From Spirochaetia bacterium (lineage in GTDB: Bacteria > Spirochaetota > UBA4802 > UBA5550), in assembly GCA_031289575.1 (NCBI GenBank), contig JAITPE010000278.1, positions 1 to 5,274 of the forward strand: a DNA stretch of 5,274 nt. Direction: 5' to 3'. The position numbers were made by a program, and so were the translations under genes. The notes beneath the pieces are model-generated. The model was given only the letters and a program-made list of their open reading frames with translations, was not told the DNA's origin and searched no databases. Position 1 is the stretch's first letter. The number at the start of each line of letters is the position of its first letter. This document shows, one piece after another, positions 1 through 5,274 of the stretch.

Positions 1-1
1 C

Positions 2-85
2 CCGATTTATGAAAAGCACAACGAGTGGATACTTAATTATGACAGAGAAAAGATTGATAAAATATTTGATCTCATAAAAAGATAA
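2..85 (+). CDS. C-terminal end of an unidentified protein (5' truncated by window edge)
   Basis: An open frame runs in from the left edge and ends at TAA 83-85, giving 27 residues that begin PIYEKHNEWILNYD and end FDLIKR. The tail is charged and helix-forming, with alternating Lys/Asp/Glu and Ile/Leu, as is common at the C-terminus of soluble enzymes. I do not recognise a family from this fragment. It is co-directional with the operon that follows and separated from that operon's chosen start by 76 nt containing an inverted repeat. Read-through from this gene into the operon is possible, because I see no canonical GC-rich hairpin plus T-tract between them. Confidence 0.55.
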   Translation, partial: PIYEKHNEWILNYDREKIDKIFDLIKR

Positions 86-99
86 AATACCGGATAATG

Positions 100-146
100 A
101 TTGACATTTTTTCCACCCGGCGCATTTTTCAAAAAAAAATGTCAAT
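100..146. repeat. Perfect 13-bp inverted repeat upstream of the exosortase operon
   Basis: ATTGACATTTTTT at 100-112 is exactly repeated in reverse complement as AAAAAATGTCAAT at 134-146, with a 21-nt spacer. In RNA this would form a 13-bp A/U-rich stem that ends two bases before the GGAGG ribosome binding site at 149-153. As DNA it could be a regulator's two half-sites. It does not resemble a standard intrinsic terminator: the stem has only two G:C pairs and no T-tract follows it. The matching arms are seen directly; any function is inferred. Confidence 0.75.
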
Positions 147-148
147 AT

Positions 149-153
149 GGAGG
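149..153 (+). promoter_or_regulatory. Ribosome binding site GGAGG that sets the start at 162
   Basis: GGAGG lies 8 nt before ATG 162. It overlaps the upstream in-frame ATG at 147-149, so that ATG cannot be served by it and has only an A-tract and GTCAAT in front of it. This decides the start of the first operon gene in favour of 162. Confidence 0.85.
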
Positions 154-161
154 ACTTATCC

Positions 162-632
162 ATGCAAGAAAAATTCACCTACAGAGAAAAATTTGCCTTG
201 AGTTACTGCTACCCGGCTATATGCTTCGCTGCGCTTGCCCTTCTATCGGGTATCTTTAAGTACAGTATAAGATTCAAAAGATTTACGCTGCTCTCCTACC
301 CTTACTCGCTCTATATTTTTATTCTCTGCGCGGCGCTCTTCGCGGCGTACGCCTACTACAAGTACAGCAGCTCGAAAAAATCGGCGGCCAACCCCTTCCC
401 TGTTGAACTTACCGATACAACGCTGCAGTTTCCCAAGGGAAACAGCAGCGTTGTAATACATATCGCGGATATAAACGAATTGTATACAGGAAACGATAAA
501 GACGAAGGCAGACGAATTGCCATAGAGACAAAGGGAGGAAGCTATAACTTCTTTGAAGACCGGTTCGAGAGCGCAGCCGAATTTGACAGGTTCGAAAACC
601 TGCTGAGAGAGCGCTGCGCCGCCGATGCTTAA
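162..632 (+). CDS. Two-helix membrane protein with C-terminal PH-like domain, first gene of the exosortase operon
   Basis: The protein has 156 residues from ATG 162, which sits 8 nt after GGAGG; an ATG at 147 would add five residues but lacks a binding site. Residues 1-14 are a charged cytoplasmic-type leader. Hydrophobic segments at about 15-33 and 48-66 are joined by a short basic stretch (KYSIRFKRF), consistent with a helical hairpin. Residues 78-152 alternate short beta-like strands (VELTDTTLQF, SVVIHI, RIAIET, SYNFF) and finish with an amphipathic helix (EFDRFENLLRE). This is the layout of bacterial PH-like membrane proteins, and the match is by pattern only. Basic residues around the helices suggest the PH-like part is cytoplasmic. 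Its stop overlaps the exosortase start by 8 nt, so the two are probably co-translated. Function is unknown; it may be an accessory factor for the exosortase pair or an unrelated envelope protein. Confidence 0.85.
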   Translation: MQEKFTYREKFALSYCYPAICFAALALLSGIFKYSIRFKRFTLLSYPYSLYIFILCAALFAAYAYYKYSSSKKSAANPFPVELTDTTLQFPKGNSSVVIHIADINELYTGNDKDEGRRIAIETKGGSYNFFEDRFESAAEFDRFENLLRERCAADA

Positions 633-1194
633 GGCGCTCCGCACCGCCGCATCGAGCCGGCAGGCAAACAAACCGGCCGCGGAAGGGCGCAATACAGCTT
701 GCTGCGCCGCTGTAATTGCGCTTCTTCTTGCTTTAAAGTATGCCTTCTCCGCGGCCGGCCCGGAGAGGCTGTTTTTCCTGCTTAAACCGACTGCCGCGCT
801 TGTCGGCCTTGTGACGGCAGCGCGGCCGGTCTGCGTAAACGGCGAATATTATTTTGAGAGCCTTAATGTTTTGGTGGGCAAATCATGTTCGGGATTCAAC
901 CTCTGGCTTATTTGCTTTGCCATGCTGTCTTTTCTTTTGCTGCAGTATATGGACTCATATCTGCGCGCAGCCGCGTCCATTGCGGCAGCTCTGTTGTTAT
1001 CATACATTTTTACCATAATGGTAAACTCGTCCAGAATTCTTGCTTCCATGTTCTTAAGCCAAACACCGCTTCCAGACAGAATCATGCACGAGAGCATAGG
1101 CATAGTAACAAATATGGTTTTCCTGGCGATAATATATTTTTTGACTGAAAATTTTATGAAACGGAGAGGGCACAAACATGAAGAATCTCTTTAG
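625..1194 (+). CDS. xrtK: Exosortase, probably exosortase K (XrtK) type
   Basis: This is a 189-residue integral membrane protein of the exosortase/archaeosortase family. These are cysteine transpeptidase-like proteases that cut substrates at a short motif just before a C-terminal helix. The family triad is present and in order: Cys88 in KSCSGFN, Arg137 in NSSRIL, and His155 in MHESIG. Hydrophobic segments lie at about 24-43, 50-66, 92-108, 114-134 and 157-173. At under 200 residues it is shorter than the roughly 250-300 residue exosortases typical of EPS-type PEP-CTERM systems, but compatible with the compact single-substrate types. The following gene carries an MSEP-CTERM-like tail, and this pairing is why I prefer XrtK; the symbol is from recollection of the family. 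ATG 625 has no good SD (GAGAG lies about 15 nt away), so translation probably depends on ribosomes ending at TAA 630-632. Its own end overlaps the next gene by 17 nt. The N-terminus (residues 1-23) is basic and Ala-rich, likely cytoplasmic. Confidence 0.9.
   Translation: MLKALRTAASSRQANKPAAEGRNTACCAAVIALLLALKYAFSAAGPERLFFLLKPTAALVGLVTAARPVCVNGEYYFESLNVLVGKSCSGFNLWLICFAMLSFLLLQYMDSYLRAAASIAAALLLSYIFTIMVNSSRILASMFLSQTPLPDRIMHESIGIVTNMVFLAIIYFLTENFMKRRGHKHEESL
1163..1170 (+). promoter_or_regulatory. Ribosome binding site GGAGAGGG inside the exosortase gene
   Basis: GGAGAGGG lies within the last codons of the exosortase gene, 7 nt before ATG 1178. It gives the large substrate gene its own strong initiation signal, in contrast to the weak one of the exosortase. 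This would favour more substrate than enzyme from one mRNA, which is an inference. Confidence 0.75.
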
Positions 1195-4006
1195 CCCCAA
1201 ATGGCTCTTTGCCCTAAATACGCTTCCAGCCTGCGTTCTTTTCTTTCTTCTGTTCGGAGAGTTCAACATCATCAAGAGTCTTTTGAGCGATGAGTCCGCG
1301 GCCCTCTGGAGAAACTTTGCGCTTGCGCTCGGATTCCTGACCGTCCTCAATTTTCTCTACGGGCTTTACCTTACCGTAAAAAAGAAAACGGTACACAGCT
1401 TCTACGGGGCCGCGGTCTTCCTCTGCTACATTCCCTTTTTGTATCTCTATTACTATAATGTTACGGAGATGTTTCCGTCATCAATTCCATCATGGATGAC
1501 GACGCTCGACGCGTCATTGTACGCCGGAACATTTATCATGCCGGCCCTCGCCTACTCCATGTTCATCACGGCGGCGGCCATGACGCGCGGCGGCAGCAAA
1601 ATCACGCCGAAGGACATAATAGCGGCTGTAATCATCCCTGGGGCGTGGTATATCTTTTTCATACTGCTGCTGCCGCTGCGGACAGCTCTTAACATAAACG
1701 AAAAATTTCTGATGCACACTTTTCTTATAGCCGTAATCATAAGCACGCTTTTATTTTTATTTTTCATTGTAAGAATACTCATCATAATATCCAAGAAAAA
1801 CATTAAAAACATACGGCCTCTGTTTTGGAAAATACCCATAGCGCTGATCTTCCCCCTTCTGGGGCTTTTCATAAATAGCGGAGACGGGCTGCCTATTTTC
1901 GGCAATTTTGGCCATCCGCTCTTCTTCATCATTGCCGCTGTAAACGGTATTCTGCTATGCCTGCCCGCTTTCGGCAGCAGCTGCGGACGCCTTGCCCTGT
2001 TCGCCGGACGCTGCCTTACTTTTTCATATACGCTTTACTTCTTCATTGTTTTTCTGCCCTATCTTCCGCTTTCGCTCGTGGCCGTTCTCGCGGCCGGAGC
2101 CGGTCTTTTGATGCTCACTCCTGTTCTGCTTTTTATGCTTCACTCAAACGAACTCTATAAGGACTTTACTTTTCTGAAAAATTTTTTCCCCTCAAAAACG
2201 CTCAAGGCGGCCGCGCTCGCGGCCTTTCTTGTGATCCCCGCGTGTATTACCGCAAATTACATGCTCGACAGGGCGGCGCTCAACAAGGCGCTCGCGTATG
2301 TCTACAGCCCCGACTATTCGGCAGTTTATGATATTGATGATATCAATAAAAAATCCCTCAAAAAAACGCTCGCCAAGGTGACCGACAACAAAAAGGAACA
2401 CTCGCTTTTTTTCGGCAGCATGACGGCTCCGTACCTCACATCGTACTTTAATTGGCTTGTATTGGATAATTTGACTCTCTCCGATTCGAAGATCAATACT
2501 ATCGAGAGGGTATTTTTCGGCGAAAAGGCTTTGCGGAAACAGGCGGAAGAAACGCGGGACAGAGACATAAAAATAAAAAGCATTAACACAAACAGCACAT
2601 ATGACGATTTACAGCGCGCGTGGATAAGCCGGATTGATATTGAAATCACTTCCGCATTTGCCCTGAATTTTGGCGAATATTCAACAAATTTTGAACTGCC
2701 GGACGGCTGCTGGATAAGCGGCTATTACCTGTATGTCGGGGACAAAAAAGAATACGGAATCTTGGCCGAAAAGAAATCGGCCATGTGGATATTCTCTCAA
2801 ATACGCGGAGAGAACCGCGACCCGGGAATACTCTACTACAAAACAGGAAACCGGATTGTTTTCAAGGTCTTTCCGTTTGCGAAAAACGAGACCCGCAAAA
2901 CCGGAATTGAACTTTTGCACAAGGATCCTGTGCGGCTCACAATAGATGACAGGACTCTTCACTTAGGAAACGAGATGAACGCCGACAAAAATAAGAACAT
3001 TACCGAAACCGAAAGCGTCGCTTATATATCCGCAAAGGACAAACGCGCGCTTCCCGCAGTAAAGCGCAGGCCCTATTTTCATTTTATGATTGATGTCTCC
3101 GTTGGCAAAAAAGAAAACATAGATGAATTTACAAAGATGATTGAGCAGTCCATTTCCTCGCGTCCCGATCTCGCGGAAAACGCATGCGTGAGTTTTGTGA
3201 ACACCAGCGTCAGCACACAGCCGCTCAACAGTAACTGGAAGGAGCTCTGGCCTAAGCAGAACTTTGAGGGCGGATTCTACCTTGACAGAGCCGTAAAAAG
3301 CGCGCTTTTTGCGGCATGGAATGAGGGGCGCGATTCATACCCTGTGATTATATCCGTTACCGACAGCATTCCGGACGCCATTATTGAAAATGACTTTTCT
3401 GATTTCAAAATGGCTTTTCCGGAGAGCGATTTCTTTTTTTTCCTGAACAGCAAAGGAGAACTTCGTCCTCACTCGCTGATCTCGGAGCCGCTGAAAGAAG
3501 CGCTCCGCGCGCCCGCGATAGGATTTGAACCGCAGGTTTTGGAATACACTCTTGCGGACGGACAAAAAACATATCTGCCGAATGACGGCAAGCCCGGCAT
3601 CATCCTCAAAAAAGATATGTTTGATACAAGCGCCGCCGCGGAAAAAAACTGGCTGCGCGGCCTTGACCTGCAGGGCAAATGGCTCTCGCATGTTATGCAC
3701 CCTGAAAAAGCCGAAAAGGAATGGGTTGCCCTTGTGAGAGACAGCTTCGCCTCACAGATAATGACGCCGGCGACATCCTACCTTGTTGTCGAAAACGAGG
3801 CGCAGAAGGCAGCCCTTAAAAAGAAACAGGAAGCTGTTCTCTCTGCCGGCAAACCGTTAGACGCGGGCGAGGAAACAAGAGTAATGGCGGAGCCAAACGC
3901 CATTACTCTTGTACTTTTGGCGCTGATCTTCTTTTTCTGCAAAATCAGATTTCACCCTCGGTTGCCGAATAAACCCGTCATTGTAACACCAAAAATGCAA
4001 AAATAA
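1178..4006 (+). CDS. MSEP-CTERM-type exosortase substrate: polytopic membrane, VIT and vWA-like domains, C-terminal sorting tail
   Basis: The protein has 942 residues. Residues 1-362 hold about eleven hydrophobic segments (near 10-28, 45-66, 74-93, 114-136, 146-167, 178-204, 218-233, 247-262, 279-293, 296-320 and 341-361). Residues 363-480 are a charged linker. About 484-580 matches a VIT domain, with the telling run FELPDG, then ISGYYLYVGDKKEYGILAEK, then NRDPG, then VFPF; this fold often precedes vWA domains. About 632-760 is vWA-like, with FHFMIDVSVG and VIISVTDS at the strand ends. The metal site looks incomplete: Asp639-x-Ser641-x-Gly643 replaces DxSxS. The segment TPATSYLVVENEAQKAAL (863-880) is a usual end of VIT/vWA proteins. 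Residues 903-906 read MAEP, followed by a helix and basic residues, which is the exosortase sorting signal. Average MSEP-CTERM proteins are, as I recall, about 900 residues and encoded beside exosortase K, as here. The soluble part probably lies on the periplasmic side. Start ATG 1178 follows GGAGAGGG. The biological role of the family is unknown. Confidence 0.88.
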   Translation: MKNLFSPKWLFALNTLPACVLFFLLFGEFNIIKSLLSDESAALWRNFALALGFLTVLNFLYGLYLTVKKKTVHSFYGAAVFLCYIPFLYLYYYNVTEMFPSSIPSWMTTLDASLYAGTFIMPALAYSMFITAAAMTRGGSKITPKDIIAAVIIPGAWYIFFILLLPLRTALNINEKFLMHTFLIAVIISTLLFLFFIVRILIIISKKNIKNIRPLFWKIPIALIFPLLGLFINSGDGLPIFGNFGHPLFFIIAAVNGILLCLPAFGSSCGRLALFAGRCLTFSYTLYFFIVFLPYLPLSLVAVLAAGAGLLMLTPVLLFMLHSNELYKDFTFLKNFFPSKTLKAAALAAFLVIPACITANYMLDRAALNKALAYVYSPDYSAVYDIDDINKKSLKKTLAKVTDNKKEHSLFFGSMTAPYLTSYFNWLVLDNLTLSDSKINTIERVFFGEKALRKQAEETRDRDIKIKSINTNSTYDDLQRAWISRIDIEITSAFALNFGEYSTNFELPDGCWISGYYLYVGDKKEYGILAEKKSAMWIFSQIRGENRDPGILYYKTGNRIVFKVFPFAKNETRKTGIELLHKDPVRLTIDDRTLHLGNEMNADKNKNITETESVAYISAKDKRALPAVKRRPYFHFMIDVSVGKKENIDEFTKMIEQSISSRPDLAENACVSFVNTSVSTQPLNSNWKELWPKQNFEGGFYLDRAVKSALFAAWNEGRDSYPVIISVTDSIPDAIIENDFSDFKMAFPESDFFFFLNSKGELRPHSLISEPLKEALRAPAIGFEPQVLEYTLADGQKTYLPNDGKPGIILKKDMFDTSAAAEKNWLRGLDLQGKWLSHVMHPEKAEKEWVALVRDSFASQIMTPATSYLVVENEAQKAALKKKQEAVLSAGKPLDAGEETRVMAEPNAITLVLLALIFFFCKIRFHPRLPNKPVIVTPKMQK
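3884..3955 (+). other. C-terminal exosortase recognition and sorting signal (MAEP-CTERM)
   Basis: Codons 903-926 of the 942-residue protein encode M-A-E-P, then a hydrophobic stretch (about 908-920, ending in three Phe), then Cys921 and the basic residues Lys922, Arg924 and His926. Motif, helix and basic cluster in that order are the tripartite exosortase signal. MAEP differs from the family-name MSEP by Ser to Ala. The helix is short (about 14 residues) and the protein continues another 16 residues past the basic cluster, longer than the few residues usual in PEP-CTERM substrates. Confidence 0.75.
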
Positions 4007-4069
4007 GTTTACAAATAAGCCGTGTTACTTGTATTGCTACAATTGAGAAATTTTTTGTTTATTTTTTCC

Positions 4070-4097
4070 GTGACAAATTATGATTTTTATATATTAT
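4070..4097 (+). promoter_or_regulatory. Possible sigma70-type promoter for the hemerythrin-TetR pair
   Basis: GTGACA at 4070-4075 and TATTAT at 4092-4097 each match five of six consensus positions, with a 16-bp spacer, in an AT-rich gap. The predicted transcription start near 4104 would place the AAGAGG binding site at the very 5' end of the mRNA, which is unusually tight. The call is therefore weak. Overlapping TATATT at 4090-4095 is an alternative -10 but leaves only a 14-bp spacer. Confidence 0.3.
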
Positions 4098-4105
4098 GTA
4101 TATCA
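4081..4105. promoter_or_regulatory. Imperfect palindrome, candidate operator of the downstream TetR regulator
   Basis: A 25-bp imperfect palindrome is centred on 4093. It begins TGAT (4081-4084) and ends ATCA (4102-4105), with 8 of 12 symmetric positions complementary. It overlaps the possible -10 and abuts the AAGAGG site, where a TetR repressor would block transcription. AT-rich sequence gives such symmetry by chance fairly easily, so confidence is low. Confidence 0.25.
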
Positions 4106-4110
4106 AGAGG
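4105..4110 (+). promoter_or_regulatory. Ribosome binding site AAGAGG that sets the hemerythrin start at 4118
   Basis: AAGAGG ends 7 nt before ATG 4118 but only 1 nt before the in-frame ATG 4112. Spacing therefore favours 4118 and removes the two residues Met-Ala. Confidence 0.7.
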
Positions 4111-4117
4111 TATGGCT

Positions 4118-4558
4118 ATGGATTTTAGAACAAACGGGATCGCATGGAGCAGCGACTTAGAAACTAATGACGAAAGAATCGACTCGCAGCACAAGGAATT
4201 GTTCAGGCTTACGAGCGATTTAATATACTCCTGCGCAAGAGGAGAAAGCTACGCAATGCTCGGCAAGGCATTGGACTTTTTGGCTCAATACACGGTTCAG
4301 CATTTTGCCGACGAGGAGGCGCTGCAAATCCAGTACAACTATCCCGATTATACAGCGCACAAAAAACTTCATGATGATTTTAAACAAACTGTGACAGGTC
4401 TTATTACACAGTATAAGTCCGATAATCTCTCTGTTGATCTCAACAGCACCCTCAACTCCATTGTTGTGCGCTGGTTGGTACAGCACATCAAACAAGAGGA
4501 CGCCAAGATTGCCAAACACATCCGCTCACTAAGCGCAGCAAATAAGGATAAAAAATGA
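4118..4558 (+). CDS. Bacteriohemerythrin (hemerythrin-like di-iron, oxygen-binding protein)
   Basis: This is a 146-residue single-domain hemerythrin with no signal peptide or membrane segment, so cytoplasmic. Hemerythrins hold two iron atoms in a four-helix bundle and bind O2 reversibly; bacterial ones act in oxygen delivery, sensing, or iron, NO and redox homeostasis. All seven expected ligands are visible with canonical spacing: His25 (DSQHK), His62 and Glu66 (HFADE), His81 and His85 (HKKLH), and His123 and Asp128 (HIKQED). The N-terminal Trp10 followed by acidic residues and the IDSQHKEL segment are family signatures. Length is typical (about 130-150). The start is 4118 by SD spacing; the frame stays open back to a GTG at 4022, but that extension is hydrophobic, AT-rich and has no SD. 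The stop overlaps the next start as ATGA, so it is translationally coupled to a TetR regulator. The physiological role is inferred only. Confidence 0.93.
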   Translation: MDFRTNGIAWSSDLETNDERIDSQHKELFRLTSDLIYSCARGESYAMLGKALDFLAQYTVQHFADEEALQIQYNYPDYTAHKKLHDDFKQTVTGLITQYKSDNLSVDLNSTLNSIVVRWLVQHIKQEDAKIAKHIRSLSAANKDKK

Positions 4559-5223
4559 ACAGCGTTGATACTTACGAAATTTTCGGCGAGAACTATACCT
4601 TACCATCCATAGAAGATGAGGCGAGCTTTACGAAGAGACGCATTATTATGGAGTCAACAATACTCTTTGCGAAAAAGGGCTATGCCGGCGTGTCTATGCG
4701 CGATATTGGACAGCATACCGGCATAAAGCCGGCCTCGCTCTATTACCACTTCAGCAGCAAGGAAATCCTGTGGAATACGGTTATTGACCATGCGCTAAAA
4801 CTGTACTTCTTATACCACAATAATCTCGATAAAACGCTCAAAGAAGCTGATTCCTTTGAAGAAGTGGTACAGATCATGTTTCATGAACCCTCCATGATGA
4901 GGAACGTCTTCGCCTGCTACGCCTTTGCCCTGATTCAAACGGAACAGTTCAGCGACAAGCTGGCCGGAAAAACTTACCTTAATGTTTTCCTGAAATACGG
5001 AATCAATTTCCACAAAAAATGGTTCGACACCTGCATTGAGCGCGGCCTTGTGCAGCCCTTTGATACCGGTATGACGGCTACCATTTTTGTGCAGACCGTC
5101 CTGTCATCAATCACACTGAAGGTACAGGAAACCCTTGACCAGGAACTGCCCTATGACTTTTCGGAAATTTTCGACAAGCTGCAGGACTGCATTATGCGCA
5201 AGGCTCTGATCCCAAAAATATAA
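4555..5223 (+). CDS. TetR/AcrR-family transcriptional regulator
   Basis: The protein has 222 residues, within the usual 190-230 of the family. Residues 28-74 form the DNA-binding domain: helix 1 (RRIIMESTILFAKKGYAGV), then the helix-turn-helix MRDIGQHTGIKPASLYYHF at about 48-66, followed by SSKEIL, the classical TetR signature. Residues 80-215 are the all-helical ligand-binding and dimerisation part, which diverges too far to name an effector. An acidic 25-residue extension precedes helix 1. A later in-frame ATG (codon 32) lies inside helix 1 and would break the domain, so ATG 4555 is kept; AAGGA at 4544-4548 sits 6 nt before it. The ATGA overlap with the hemerythrin gene suggests the pair is made together. 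It most likely represses its own operon, perhaps through the palindrome at 4081-4105, but that is inference. No intrinsic terminator is visible in the 51 bases after the stop. Confidence 0.93.
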   Translation: MNSVDTYEIFGENYTLPSIEDEASFTKRRIIMESTILFAKKGYAGVSMRDIGQHTGIKPASLYYHFSSKEILWNTVIDHALKLYFLYHNNLDKTLKEADSFEEVVQIMFHEPSMMRNVFACYAFALIQTEQFSDKLAGKTYLNVFLKYGINFHKKWFDTCIERGLVQPFDTGMTATIFVQTVLSSITLKVQETLDQELPYDFSEIFDKLQDCIMRKALIPKI

Positions 5224-5234
5224 TTTGTTGCCGC

Positions 5235-5260
5235 AAAAAAGTCCAAAAACTGCAAAAAAA
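5235..5260. promoter_or_regulatory. Phased A-tracts downstream of the TetR gene
   Basis: Runs of 6, 5 and 7 A occur at 5235-5240, 5245-5249 and 5254-5260, with centres about 9.5-10 bp apart, close to one helical turn. Such phasing bends DNA and, upstream of a promoter, can act like an UP element. TTGCCT at 5264-5269 is a possible weak -35 for a gene beyond the window. The spacing is observed; the role is inferred. Confidence 0.35.
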
Positions 5261-5274
5261 TGCTTGCCTTATTG

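Noticed and set aside
93..98. GATAAT as a -10 box upstream of the first operon
   Set aside because: It matches five of six positions, but no recognisable -35 lies 16-18 bp upstream; TTGATC at 66-71 is too far away (21 bp).
101..106. Perfect TTGACA as a -35 box for the first operon
   Set aside because: No acceptable -10 lies 16-18 bp downstream (best is CATTTT at 123-128), and the hexamer is better explained as part of the inverted repeat.
147..161. ATG 147 as the start of the first operon gene
   Set aside because: The GGAGG at 149-153 overlaps this codon and is ideally spaced for ATG 162; nothing SD-like precedes 147.
243..692. Minus-strand open frame of about 149 codons
   Set aside because: It lies antisense to the PH-like and exosortase genes, encodes no recognisable domain, and its Arg/Val-rich composition is typical of the complement of a real gene.
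885..1148. Second + strand open frame inside the exosortase gene
   Set aside because: It is an out-of-frame overlap; the exosortase frame carries the conserved Cys, Arg and His motifs across the same bases.
3335..3700. Minus-strand open frame of about 121 codons
   Set aside because: It lies wholly antisense to the vWA-like part of the 942-residue protein, with no SD or domain signature.
3983..4068. Intrinsic terminator after the MSEP-CTERM gene
   Set aside because: GTAACAC (3983-3989) and GTGTTAC (4022-4028) are complementary but separated by 32 nt, and the T-rich run at 4051-4068 is not directly preceded by a stable stem.
4022..4117. Hemerythrin reading frame extended upstream to GTG 4022
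   Set aside because: The extra 32 residues are hydrophobic translation of AT-rich intergenic DNA with no SD; the hemerythrin domain and the AAGAGG spacing fit 4118.

Overview
The window comes from a bacterial chromosome of intermediate GC content (mid-forties percent by eye). It is densely coded, all on the + strand, with clear Shine-Dalgarno sequences (GGAGG, GGAGAGGG, AAGAGG, AAGGA). An exosortase implies a bacterium with an outer membrane or other complex envelope. The SD-rich starts argue against Bacteroidota. I cannot name the phylum with confidence; spirochaetes, Elusimicrobiota-like or other deep Gram-negative groups remain possible.

Layout: (1) positions 2-85 are the last 27 codons of an unidentified gene that enters from the left. 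(2) Positions 86-161 are a short intergenic stretch dominated by a perfect 13-bp inverted repeat. (3) Positions 162-4006 hold a three-gene overlapping operon: a two-helix membrane protein with a PH-like cytoplasmic domain, a 189-residue exosortase with an intact Cys/Arg/His triad, and a 942-residue polytopic protein with VIT and vWA-like domains that ends in an M-A-E-P plus helix plus basic sorting signal. From memory of these families, the last two match the exosortase K (XrtK) / MSEP-CTERM dedicated enzyme-substrate pair. (4) Positions 4007-4117 are an AT-rich gap with a possible promoter and an imperfect palindrome. (5) Positions 4118-5223 hold a bacteriohemerythrin with all seven di-iron ligands, coupled by an ATGA overlap to a TetR-family regulator. 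(6) Positions 5224-5274 are non-coding and carry three A-tracts phased at about 10 bp.

Working model: the first operon encodes a one-enzyme, one-substrate envelope-processing system. The exosortase would cut its neighbour near the MAEP motif and release or relocate the C-terminal end, while the substrate stays held by about eleven N-terminal helices. The small PH-like protein, overlapping the exosortase gene by 8 nt, is a candidate third component. The second operon looks like a small oxygen-, iron- or redox-linked regulatory pair and is probably independent of the first.
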